Assembly (NCBI RefSeq): GCF_963082655.1
Contig: NC_081552.1
Span: forward strand, 56,119,610 to 56,183,609
Length of the DNA: 64,000 bases
DNA from: Stomoxys calcitrans
Lineage: Eukaryota; Arthropoda; Insecta; Diptera; Muscidae
Direction: 5' to 3'
Shown: piece by piece, positions 54,909 through 64,000 of the stretch
Layout: each line of letters begins with the position of its first letter
Numbering within the stretch: the stretch's first letter is position 1
Translations under genes and position numbers: made by a program
The notes under the pieces: generated by a model
Told to the model about the DNA's origin: nothing
Database searches by the model: none
What the model saw: the letters and a program-made list of their open reading frames with translations, nothing else

Positions 54909-57900
54909 ACCGGATGGTGATTCAACACGGAAGCGTCGGAAAACCCATGAATTTGGACATCAAACTCCGGAGAATAGTCTATCCAACGTGGAATCACAAT
55001 CTGCTCTATACTTGGATAATTATTGGAAAAGTCCTGCCATTTCGCGAGAAGTGAAGGGGACAACTTATCGTCCCAGTCAATTCCTGAAACCCAAATGTCC
55101 CGCATTAGTAACTTGGCCAAAACAATAAAAGGACACAACCACCCCGCAGGGTCGAAAAGCTTCGATATTTCCGAAAGGACCTGCCGTTTAGTGGGATGGG
55201 AAGGAATACTCAATCTCTCAACGGAAAAATAAAAAGAATCGGACTTGGCATTCCAGCGCACTCCCAAAGTCTTCGCAGTGCTTCTATCCTCGAGTTGAAG
55301 AAAGTCTCCGTTCAAAAGATGCTCCTTCGGAATGTTTCGTAGGAAGGTAGCGGAATTCGAAGTCCATTTTCTTAGGGAGAATTTTGCGGATTCAAGTGCC
55401 CCTATCAGTTGACGTTGAGCCTCCATAGCCTCCTCAATATCGTGAGCGCCAGCCAAAACGTCATCGACATACATGCATGTCCTCAAAATGTGGCTGGCTA
55501 TAGGATAGATCTCACCCACATCTTCAGCCAATTGCAGGAGCGTGCGTATCGCAAGATATGGAGCACAATTGACCCCAAACGTGACTGTCTTCAATTCGTA
55601 TTCTCTAATGGCATTCAAGGGCGAGTCACGAAAGACAATCCTATGAAAGCGTGTGTGTTCATTATCCACCAGAATTTGGCGGTACATCTTTTCGATGTCA
55701 CAGTTAAAAACATAGCGGAAGAAACGCCACTGTAGGAGTAACAGGGTCAAATCGAGCTGCAAGGATGGCCCACTGAGCAAAACGTCATTCAAGCTTCGTC
55801 CATTGCTAGTCGGGCTTGAAGCGTTAAACACTACTCGGATCTTCGTAGACGAACTCTCTGGACGAAACACCGCGTGGTGAGGAAGGTAATAACCTAATTC
55901 CGGATCCTGGCATACCTCCCTCATATGTCCCAGCTCAAGATACTCATTAACAACAGCGTCATACTGAGCCTTAACATCGGGCGTTCCAAGAAGACGCTTC
56001 TCACTCCGAAGAAACTGGGCTACCGCCAACTTTCGGGAGTGTCCCAAGCCAAGGGAGTGGGGGAACCCCTCTCTGAATGGAAGAGATACAATATAACGTC
56101 CGGAGGAGTCCCTTCTAGTCGTATTCTTGTAATTCTCGCATATGAAATCGTCTGGACTCATCTCTCTATGTCTGGGAAGGTCTTCCACCTCCCAAAACCT
56201 AGATATCTGCCTATCCAAGGAAGCCCCATTGAAAAAGGAGACACGGGCGTTAAAGGAGCTAATCGGAGACAACTTGACCGGGCCAGTCAAAATCCATCCG
56301 AACACCGTCTCCTGAGCTATAAGTGAATCGCATACGTTACGCCGAACTCCACCCAGCATGATAAACGGAATCAAGTCAGCACCCAGTAACATATCTATAT
56401 GTGAGGTCTTGTAAAACTCCGGGTCAGCAAGTCGCAAATCGGGAAGTGATGAAAATATTCCCCGTTCAACACCAAAAGTGGGCAAAGCCGATGTGAGATG
56501 TGGAATAACTATGGCCGTTGCCTCAATGACTACCTCGGCATCAAATCGAGATCCGATGGTCAACGAACACATTCTTTTGGATTGAGCCGAAGTAGTCCCA
56601 TTCAAACCAAATATCTTGGTGGAAGCGAATTTAGAGGGTAACCGTAATTGATTAAAAAGTTTCTCAGAGATGAAGGATGCCTCGGAACCCGAATCTATCA
56701 AGGCCCGTGCAGGGAAAATCTCGTCATTATAGACAATATTAACTACCACCGTTCCCAAGAGAACCATGTTAATGCGAGTCGCGGCACAAGACTGAACCTG
56801 CAATGTATTGTCCCCCACGGTGGGATCCTCGGCTGGAGGGGCATTTTGGACCGGCTCAGGCACATCTCTATGAAGAAGAGTGTTGTGTCTTCTCTGACAC
56901 TCACCACAGTTATAAGCACTCTTGCAATCCCTAACCCCATGAGCCTTCGAGAAGCAATTTAAGCACAATTTGTACTTTTTTATACACGACAATCGATCAG
57001 AATAATTCATAGAAATAAAGCGTGGACACAATCGAATAGTGTGACGTTCATCTGGGCAAAGCTTGCAAACTGGAGGAGCCAAACTATTCTGATATGAGCC
57101 CACACGTTTCGGAATGTTACTCTTGGCCTGATTCTTGGGCTTATCATTCGAACTAGCGGACGGTAATGACCTATTAAAATCGGATACTGTCTCTAAAGTC
57201 TGAAAGCGGCTGGTCAAAAATGAATCAAGTTCATTCCAAGAGGGGATCTCCCTCTTATCCTGCAACGAATGTTCCCACAGTGACAGTGTAGTCTCTGAGA
57301 GTCTCGTGCTGCAATGATACACAAATACAGGATCCCAACTTGAAATATCAACGTCATACAGCCTCAATGCAGATATAACCCCATTAATGGCGCTTCGAAG
57401 TCTCTTAATAGAATCACTGGATTCGACAGAAGCGTTTTCAAGACTAAAGAGAATCCTTAGCTGGGTATTTATAAGCAGCCTCTTATTCTCAAATCTTGCT
57501 CGTAAAGCCCCCCATGCGACATCAAACCCCTCATTCGTAAGTGGAGCCTTTCGAACAATTTCCAGTGCTTCACCGCGAGTCTTATTATTAAGGTGAAACA
57601 ACTTCTCCACGGAAGACAATCGTGCATTCCGAACATAAAGAGCGGTGAATAAATCACGAAATGACGGCCAACTGGAATAATCACCGGAGAATGCCTCAAT
57701 GTCGCAAGGGGGTAAATGAACGTTAGAATGGAGACCTATGTCGGAATTCTGCACCACTGGAGCGGAAGATGCTGTCGAAATTGCCCTCTTGAGCTCAATC
57801 TGCTCGCAGATCCTAGAAATACTGGAAACATATGTCTGGTATGCAGTCTGGTATCGAGCTTTCAACGTCTCAATATCAACCTTTGCATTTTCGTCAGATC

Positions 57901-58081
57901 TTGAGACCTCGCTCATACTGGACTCATAAACTGGCCTAACACGTAGCCATAGATTTCTTAACTCCTCTTTGTGTACCTCCAAAGAGTGAACTGTTGAAGA
58001 GGATAGGGTCTCGCCACAAATATCTGCATTGAACTCTATCAACGCATCAGAAATCAAAATAAAATTGGAAAGGGAAGTCAT
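54902..58081 (-). CDS. gag-pol: BEL Gag, protease and reverse transcriptase (truncated in RNase H)
   Basis: About 1,059 codons from the ATG at 58081; the open frame runs 12 codons further to a TTG. Domains, in order: a coiled N-terminal part; a DUF1759-type Gag core (about 125-300, IEAFSGDYSSWPSFRDLF near 128); three zinc knuckles (CKLCPDERHTIRLC near 339, CLNCFSKAHGVRDC near 373, CGECQRRH near 392); an A17-type protease with ARALIDSGSEASFIS near 458 (catalytic D463); reverse transcriptase with FNCDIEKMYRQI near 792 and YVDD at 871-874; the first strand of RNase H (HGFSDAS). The frame then stops at 54902. In BEL elements these and the following domains are normally one ORF. Part of the RNase H is missing at the break. 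Confidence 0.93.
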   Translation of the reverse strand: MTSLSNFILISDALIEFNADICGETLSSSTVHSLEVHKEELRNLWLRVRPVYESSMSEVSRSDENAKVDIETLKARYQTAYQTYVSSISRICEQIELKRAISTASSAPVVQNSDIGLHSNVHLPPCDIEAFSGDYSSWPSFRDLFTALYVRNARLSSVEKLFHLNNKTRGEALEIVRKAPLTNEGFDVAWGALRARFENKRLLINTQLRILFSLENASVESSDSIKRLRSAINGVISALRLYDVDISSWDPVFVYHCSTRLSETTLSLWEHSLQDKREIPSWNELDSFLTSRFQTLETVSDFNRSLPSASSNDKPKNQAKSNIPKRVGSYQNSLAPPVCKLCPDERHTIRLCPRFISMNYSDRLSCIKKYKLCLNCFSKAHGVRDCKSAYNCGECQRRHNTLLHRDVPEPVQNAPPAEDPTVGDNTLQVQSCAATRINMVLLGTVVVNIVYNDEIFPARALIDSGSEASFISEKLFNQLRLPSKFASTKIFGLNGTTSAQSKRMCSLTIGSRFDAEVVIEATAIVIPHLTSALPTFGVERGIFSSLPDLRLADPEFYKTSHIDMLLGADLIPFIMLGGVRRNVCDSLIAQETVFGWILTGPVKLSPISSFNARVSFFNGASLDRQISRFWEVEDLPRHREMSPDDFICENYKNTTRRDSSGRYIVSLPFREGFPHSLGLGHSRKLAVAQFLRSEKRLLGTPDVKAQYDAVVNEYLELGHMREVCQDPELGYYLPHHAVFRPESSSTKIRVVFNASSPTSNGRSLNDVLLSGPSLQLDLTLLLLQWRFFRYVFNCDIEKMYRQILVDNEHTRFHRIVFRDSPLNAIREYELKTVTFGVNCAPYLAIRTLLQLAEDVGEIYPIASHILRTCMYVDDVLAGAHDIEEAMEAQRQLIGALESAKFSLRKWTSNSATFLRNIPKEHLLNGDFLQLEDRSTAKTLGVRWNAKSDSFYFSVERLSIPSHPTKRQVLSEISKLFDPAGWLCPFIVLAKLLMRDIWVSGIDWDDKLSPSLLAKWQDFSNNYPSIEQIVIPRWIDYSPEFDVQIHGFSDASVLNHHPVW

Positions 58082-60090
58082 TGTAGGAAGAGAGTAGTCT
58101 CGAAAATAAAGTATCAATCAAATTAAATAATGAAGCCAGTCGGAGAACCAATAACACAATCTGATCGTCGATCGTAGAAACCAGAGATACATAAAAGGCG
58201 AGAGGAATTCAAGCAGAAATTAATATCAATATATGTATGTATATATTTACTTATATATTTACTTCATTTGTCTCTTTTCTCCTTAAAATTAAAATTGGAA
58301 AAATATCAATTATATAGCAGTGTAAACGAAAACTTTATAAACTTAATGAAAACATCAGTTATAAATATGCCATGTAAAATATATACAAATGTATCCCATG
58401 GATGCAACGTAAATAAATCTAATCCACAGATTGTATCTTCTCGAATGCAGATGACCAGGCGGATTAATAGCAAAAAAAAAAAAATGGTACTGCTGTGAGC
58501 TGAAGAGAGGTTGAAACAAGTGGAATCGGAACTAAAACCATTAATAGCAAGTAAATTCCCCGCAGTCCAAAAATGTTAAACTCTCAACTATTCTCAAGAA
58601 GAATGTAACAGACTGGAAAATGTAATGCTTGTTATAAAATAAGTGGAAATATAAAATGCGCTCTCATTGGTAGGAGCAGAACTGAAGAGAGTGAACGAAA
58701 ACTGGAACATAATCTTAAGGCGCAATGAATAACATAACTCTCAGCGAAATACAAAGAGAGAGTACGAAAAAAATAGAAACAAAATTGCCTTAAGGCGAAG
58801 AGCATTAAGAATATCACTCTCAACAGGGCGAAATATCAAAGAGAGCACCCAACAAAAAACTTGAAATGACAATAGGGCAAAATTCAGAAATGGCGAGGGG
58901 GAAAGATATAATTTGTAAAGCACGTTGCTTTTATGTGTAGCATGCGTTCATGTGTAACTAAGCAAAAGAATAGGCGGTGACAGAAGCACAGCCAAAAAAA
59001 GTAATGCTTTGCCTATGAGTGTCAAAGAAGGCTAACTCGCAGAATAGAAATTATTTTAGAGGGTATACACTTGTTGTTACCAGTAGAATTTCTGAAACAG
59101 TAAATCAATGGCGAATGAAAACACTTGTCCGTCTGCGTTAAAATTCACAGCAAAGATACTTTATCTTCGATTAATATAAGATTTCAAATAAAAAAATAAT
59201 GAAAATTCGCACTGAAAATATTCTCGTCTGAGTTTTATGATGAAACCAGTTCATACACTTTATTAGTGTTTACAAGCACTTTATCTCAATACGAATTCAA
59301 AATGCATGCATATCATTTAAAAAAATATCACTTTTCATCATATTGTATCAAATTTGGAACTGAAGAACAACATACCTGATAACAATCACTAAAAATTATG
59401 GCGTGGCTCCTCTTGTAGTCTTCTCTATAATCCCACTAGTGACATCATTGATCCTTCTTACTGCACATGCACTATACAATAAAACTTCAGGCACCAGCCT
59501 TCACGGTCATATTTCTTCCTCATAAAAAAATTGATTTAACGTACAGTTAGAAATAACACTTCAACAATTCTGCGCCTTGTGCCAAAATTTGATCACTTGA
59601 ACATGCGAAAAGCAAATGATTGTAGGAAAGAAATGAAATTCTTCTCTAGCATAAATTTCACATGTACGCTTTAACTTGCAGTTTCGCGATTGGAGTGGGA
59701 GTCAATGGGAATGAAACGCAATGGAAATATTCTTGTACCTAAGCATAAGATGATGACGGAGATTCCTGCGACAAATAGTCTTATGTTGTTTCCCAACGGA
59801 CACAGTTCGGAATGACGGTAGAAATATTGACGGGCTATGCTCTGGTTATTCACTCATATTAGTTGTTGTTTTCCACGTACGATCTGATGGCAATGAATCC
59901 ATAACCTTAAATCGGTTTCTGTGTCTAACTTATAGCGAATGCACGCTAATTAACAACTTGTTCTATTTCATAATTTTACTGCCTAACATTTGGAACTTTA
60001 CAAAAACTTGTATGCAAACGTACCTGCAGCTTTGAAGTGGTGGCATTGGAATCACGGTCTTCAATATTAATCGCTTTCGGGGATTGCCTG
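58082..60090 (-). other. BEL leader, about 2 kb, no ORF recognised
   Basis: AT-rich region between the primer site and gag with no domain-bearing ORF. It is unusually long for a leader. It contains several short repeated GAGAG/CTCTC-containing segments (about 58660-58850). Nothing else recognised. Confidence 0.7.
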
Positions 60091-60108
60091 ATCCGGTTCG
60101 AAGGACCA
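60091..60108 (-). other. Primer binding site, tRNA-Tyr type
   Basis: The minus strand reads TGGTCCTTCGAACCGGAT, directly joined to the 5' LTR. It is complementary to the 3' end of eukaryotic tRNA-Tyr (ending CCGGCTCGAAGGACCA as I recall it) with one mismatch. Confidence 0.8.
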
Positions 60109-60585
60109 TGAACAAATTCGATTTGGTGGACTGTATTGAAGGTTGGAATTAATCCTAGGATGGTGTAGTTAGGCCCTCTGAAAGACGAATTGTTGGTGAA
60201 TTTTAGGCACAGAATATGACCGCAAATTCCTCGTTGCCGTTTTGGAAAGAAATAGAAACATACACAATTGGAATAAATTTGCAGAAAAAGCAAATATACT
60301 TTTATTTGGATTTTATGTTTTCTTACCAATAAATAACAAAACTGCTTTGGTGGACGGATTTATAGAGCTTAGTCTAAACGAACAGAGTTAGTTCATCGAA
60401 GGTTGGGATAACAAGCAGAAGTTAATTGCGCATCCAATCTTATTTAAAGCCTTGGATATGCTTGTTTCGGAAAAGATTCTTGACATTTCAAGAATTGCAG
60501 CTAACTTCTATTTTATAGATAAACGGGTCAAAATGTTGATAACACCATTTCACATGCAGATGGCGTTAACATTCTGACATAAACA
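60109..60585 (-). repeat. 5' LTR of the BEL element (477 bp)
   Basis: Same ends and length as 51279-51755 with a single visible substitution. Followed by the GCCCT duplication at 60586-60590, after which the mariner transposase resumes. Confidence 0.95.
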
Positions 60586-60872
60586 GCCCTGAACTTGCAC
60601 CATCAGACTACCATTTATTTCGATCTTTGCAGAACTCCCTAAATGGTAAAACTTTCGGCAATGATGAGGCTATAAAATCGCACTTGGTTCAGTTTTTTGC
60701 AGATAAAGGCCAGAAGTTCTATGAGCGTGGAATACTAAATTTGCCAGGAAGATGGCAAAAGGTTATCGAACAAAATGGCAATTATATATTTGATTAAAGT
60801 TCATTCTAAGTTTTATTGAAAATGCATTTACTTTCTTTTAAAAAATCCGCAATTACTTTTTGGGCAACCCTA

Positions 60873-61388
60873 TTTGAAATATTGCGCCCTACAGAGTCCC
60901 AGAAAACCTAAATGGAAAATCAGTTTATATGGCAGCTATATTGGGTTATGAACCGATCTAGACCATAATTAGCACAGTGTTTGAAAGTCATACAAATACG
61001 ACAAATGCAAAATATCAACCAAAGGGGATAACGATGGCGTCCTCTAGAGTCTCATGAGGTCTAATCGGGAGATCGGTTTGTTTATATGGCAGCTATATCA
61101 GGTTACGAACTGATTTAGATCATACATACCATAGCTATTGGAAGCCATATAGAAACATCACGTGTAAAACTTCAGCCCAATTGGATAAGAATTGCGCCCC
61201 CCAAAAGCTCAAGAAGTCAAGGCTCATGATCAGTTCATATGGCAGCTATATCAAAACATGGACCGATTAGACCCATTTATAAGCCCAAACGACCTACACT
61301 TATAAGAAGTGTTTGTACAAAATTTCAAGTGTCTAGACAGACAAATGGACGGACGGACACGGCTATGTCGACTTAGAATGGCATGAAA
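60873..61388 (-). mobile_element. DINE-like fragment, family B
   Basis: Three units with GTTTATATGGCAGCTATAT and ATTGCGCCCTACAGAGTCCC, then AGTGTTTGTACAAAATTTC and GACGGACGGACACGGC. The GGTGGAGGG end is missing on the right. The left edge is the mariner insertion point. Confidence 0.7.
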
Positions 61389-61444
61389 GTTTTTTCAAAA
61401 TTTTAACTCTATAACAAATATCCTATAGACATTTTCAAGAAAAA

Positions 61445-62300
61445 AAAAATATATATCTTAATCTGAACCGACTTTCAAACAGATCGTTTGAAAATTGTTG
61501 TCATATAAGTGCAAATCGGGCGATAAATATGTATGGGTGCTACATCCAAATTTGAACCGATGTTGATGAAATCTCGCAGGTATGTTAAGATCAGTAACAA
61601 AACAATCCTTGCAAAATTTTGTGCAGATCGGCTACAGATTGTGTTTATTATAGCCATATAAGTGTAAAACATGCGATACATATATATGGGAGCAATTTCT
61701 AATCATGGAAGTATGTTAAGATCAATAACAACAATAAACAATTCTTGTCAAATTTTGTGCGGATTGGTTGAAAATTGTTGTAACTACGGCCATTTATGTG
61801 CAAATCGAGCGATACATAAATATATCTATATCTAAATCTGAACCGATTTTTAAGAAATTTTGCGGATATGTTAAAATCAATAACAGAACATTCCGTGCCA
61901 AATTTTGTGCAGATGAAAATGGTAGCTACTACGTCAACTTTGGTGCAAATCGGGCGATACATATGTGAGCTATATCTAAATCTGAAACGATTTTGATCAA
62001 ATTTTGCAGATATTTTAAAATCAGCAAGAAAACAATCCATGTCAAATTGTGTGCAGATGGTTTGAAAATTGTAGTTACTGCGGCCATTAAAGTGCAAATC
62101 GGGCGATACATACATGTGGGAGCTATATCCAAATCTGAACCGATTTTTCCACAATCAATAGCGTTCGTCCAAAAAAGTGATATGTGCAAAATTTCTTGAT
62201 GAATAGATAACAAATTCGACCTGCACTTTGATTACAAGAATACATGGACTCAAAGACGGACATCCGTCTCTCCGTACAGACAGAGAAAAATTTGTCAATT
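61445..62300 (-). mobile_element. DINE-like element, family C type, truncated
   Basis: About five units near 145 bp with GTGCAAATCGGGCGATA and CTAAATCTGAACCGATTTT, then AATCAATAGCGTTCGTCC, TGATTACAAGAATACATGGAC and a short decayed GTCY part (AAGACGGACATCCGTCTC). The C-type terminal palindrome is not present. Confidence 0.65.
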
Positions 62301-62392
62301 GCTATAGAAAAATATTTTAACATTTGATTTTTAAAGAAAACTCTACCAAAATTTTGATTTAATGGAAAATGTAGGCAACATTTTTTTATACC

Positions 62393-63392
62393 CTCCACCA
62401 TAAGATGGGGGGTATACTAATTTCGTCATTCTGATTGTAACTACTCGAATTATTCGTCTGAGACCCCATAAAGTATATATATTCTTGATCGTCGTGAAAT
62501 TTTATGTCGATCTAGCCATGTCCGTCCGTCTGTCCGTCCGTCCGTCCGTCCGTCTGTCTGTCGAAAGCACGCTAACTTCCGAAGGAGTAAAGCTAGCCAC
62601 TTGAAATTTTGCACAAATACTTCTTATTAGTGTAGGTCGGTTGGTATTGCAAATGGGCCATATCGGTCCATGTTCGCAATTCCAGGCAAGTCCAGGGCGC
62701 AATTCTTATCCAATTTGAATGAATTTTGGCACGTAGTATTTTGTTATGATATCCAACAACTGTGCCAAATATGGTTCAAATCGGTTTATAACCTGATATA
62801 GCTGTCATATAAACAGATCTGGGGACTTGACTTCTTGAGCTTCTAGAGGGCGCAATTTCTATCCGATTTGGCTGAAATTTCGCAAGACGTTTTTTATTGT
62901 TACTTTCAACAACTATGTCAAATAAAGTACAAGTCGGTTCATAACCTGATATAGCTGCCATATAAACCGATCTGGGATCTTGACTTCTTGAGCCTCTAGA
63001 GGTCTCAATTATTATCCGATTTGCCTGAAATTTTGTACGACGGATTCTCTCATGACCATTAACATACGTGTTTATTATGGTCTGAATCGGTCTATAGGCC
63101 GATACAGCCCCCATATAAATCGATCTCTCTATTTTACTTCTTGAGCCCCCAAAGGGCGCAAATCTTATTCGAATTGGATGACATTTTGCACAGGTCTCGA
63201 ACATATAATTTAATTGTGGTCCAAACCGGACCATATCTTGATATCGCTCTAATAGCAGAGCAAATCTTTTCTTATATCCTTATCCTATCCTTGCCTAAGA
63301 AGAGATGCCGGGAAAAGAACTCGACAAATGCGATCCATGGTGAAGGGTATATAAGATTCGGCCCGGCCGAACTTAGCACGCTTTTACTTGTT
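62393..63392 (+). mobile_element. DINE-like element, family B, short complete copy
   Basis: TTTTTATACCCTCCACCATAAG, AGACCCCATAAAGTATATAT, GTCCGTCCGTCCGTCCGTC, three to four units with an internal deletion near 62670, CCATGGTGAAGGGTATATAAG, hairpin and GCTTTTACTTGTT. Confidence 0.9.
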
Positions 63393-63472
63393 TTCTTTTA
63401 TTTCAATGAAAGTTTTGTGAAAACCTTTCGATAATAAAAAAAATCTTATTTCAATAGTAAATAAACAAGTGA

Positions 63473-64000
63473 AAAGGCGTTAAGTTCGTCCGGGCCGAAC
63501 TTTGGATACCCACCAACTCAGGTATATATATATATATAAACCACCTCTCGTCAAAATCCTGTGAACAATTCATAATTTATGCCATAGCAGCTTTATCGAA
63601 ATATGGCCCGATTTGGATCAAATTCGAAATGGATTAAATCGAGAGATCGGTCTATATGACAGCTATATCCCAATCCGAAGCGATCTAAGGCAAATTGAAG
63701 AAGGATGTCGAAGGCGCTAACACAACTCATTGTCCCAAATTTCGACGAAAATGGACAATAAATGCGCCTTTTATGGGCCCAAAAACTTAAATCGTGTAAA
63801 CGGCCTATATGGCAGCGATATCCAAATCTAGATCGATCTGCACCAAAATGCAGAAAGTTGTCAAAGAGTCTAATACAACTCACTGTCCCAAATTTCGGCG
63901 AAATTGGACAACAAATGCGCCTTTTATATTCCCAAAACCATATATCAAGAGATCGGTCTATATGGCAGCTATATCCAAATGTTGACCTATCCGAGCTAAA
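63473..64000 (-). mobile_element. DINE-like element, family A, cut by window edge
   Basis: ACAAGTGAAAAGGCGTTAAG, hairpin with one change (GTTCGTCCGGGCCGAAC), CTTTGGATACCCACCAACTC, a (TA)n run near 63523, then A-type units to the end of the window. Confidence 0.85.

Larger units (their letters stand above)
51279..60585 (-). mobile_element. Complete BEL/Pao LTR retrotransposon, 9.3 kb
   Basis: 477-bp LTRs at both ends (TG...CA), one visible mismatch between them, and the GCCCT target duplication. On the minus strand: 5' LTR, a tRNA-Tyr primer site, a leader of about 2 kb, Gag-protease-RT, RNase H-integrase, a third ORF, T/A-rich 3' part, 3' LTR. It is inserted in the transposase of a mariner. 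The near-identical LTRs mean a very recent insertion, although the polyprotein frame is broken in RNase H. Confidence 0.95.
49355..60797 (+). pseudogene. Mariner transposase (D,D34D type), broken
   Basis: Three exon-like blocks separated by later insertions. Block 1 (49355-49792) starts MEPTKEHFRHILLYYFRKGK, hits a stop after VAKKL, and continues in other frames with CQKWFRKIRSGDFSLK, the second helix-turn-helix (IPKSTVHYHIKSLG), WVPHAL and ITGDE (first catalytic D). Block 2 (50916-51278) has VSRKRSWSKHG, FHQDNARPHTS (second catalytic D) and HPPYSP. Block 3 (60591-60797) has LAPSDYHLF (third catalytic D) and ends GNYIFD then TAA. Besides the two insertions there is an early stop, a frame change after RSGRP and a missing base before the DWKG motif. 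It is inactive but otherwise near full length for a mariner (about 345 codons). Confidence 0.88.
49189..60870 (+). mobile_element. Mariner transposon split by a DINE-like element and a BEL/Pao element
   Basis: Left inverted repeat (T)AGGTTGCCCAAAAAGTAA at 49189, right inverted repeat TTACTTTTTGGGCAACCC ending 60870, TA on both sides. The mariner itself occupies 49189-49792, 50916-51278 and 60586-60870. Its outer ends are the same sequences that form the MITEs at 5576, 6950 and 23803, so it belongs to their parent family. Confidence 0.92.

Noticed and set aside
58632..58923. Phe/Leu-rich small ORFs that could be membrane proteins in the BEL leader
   Set aside because: They come from A-rich sequence read on the opposite strand, with no supporting motif or conserved start.

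Overview
The window is AT-rich eukaryotic DNA with no recognisable host gene. Nearly everything in it is mobile-element sequence of dipteran type. The commonest repeats match the layout of Drosophila DINE-1 elements (helentron-associated, rolling-circle type): one end with a block reading GACCCCATAAAGTATATATA, a (GTCY)n microsatellite and an AAAGCTAGCCGCTTGAAATT-like block, the other end with a GC hairpin (GTTCGGCCGGGCCGAAC or its complement) followed by CTTGTT. Together with the LTR, LINE, SINE and mariner families present, this suggests a calyptrate (muscid-like) fly such as a stable fly, horn fly or house fly. The species is an inference and was not tested. Strands of DINE-like elements are given with the TATACCC/GTCY end as 5' and the hairpin/CTTGTT end as 3'. 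I call the families A (end GGTGGTGGGTAT), B (end GGTGGAGGGTAT) and C (end GTGGTGTAGGGTAT).

Layout. 1-29 kb: about twenty DINE-like copies, several nested in one another, with a 266-bp tRNA-derived SINE, mariner MITEs, LINE fragments and a decayed Tc1/mariner transposase between them. 29.5-42.3 kb: a complete, very young Ty3/gypsy retrotransposon on the minus strand, with 3.5-kb LTRs, a tRNA-Lys primer site, a Gag carrying an N-terminal RING-H2 finger, and an intact protease-RT-RNase H-integrase ORF. It sits inside an unrelated tandem repeat of about 130 bp. 42.8-48.6 kb: a DINE-like copy, a decayed RNase-H-bearing LINE, a SINE, a short TTA-flanked MITE and another DINE-like copy. 49.2-60.9 kb: a mariner transposon split twice, first by a family A element and then by a complete 9.3-kb BEL/Pao retrotransposon on the minus strand. 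60.9-64 kb: more DINE-like copies, the last running off the window.

Most interesting points. (1) The gypsy Gag begins with a RING-H2 zinc finger. (2) The BEL element has a third ORF in the env position, which looks like a diverged duplicate of its own zinc-knuckle plus protease segment with the catalytic D-S-G replaced by D-T-C. (3) One DINE-like element has its 3' end in three tandem copies. (4) The DINE-like families share an internal unit of about 152 bp containing a GATCGGTC...GACCGATC inverted repeat. (5) A split mariner that looks like the parent of the short MITEs is present in the same window.
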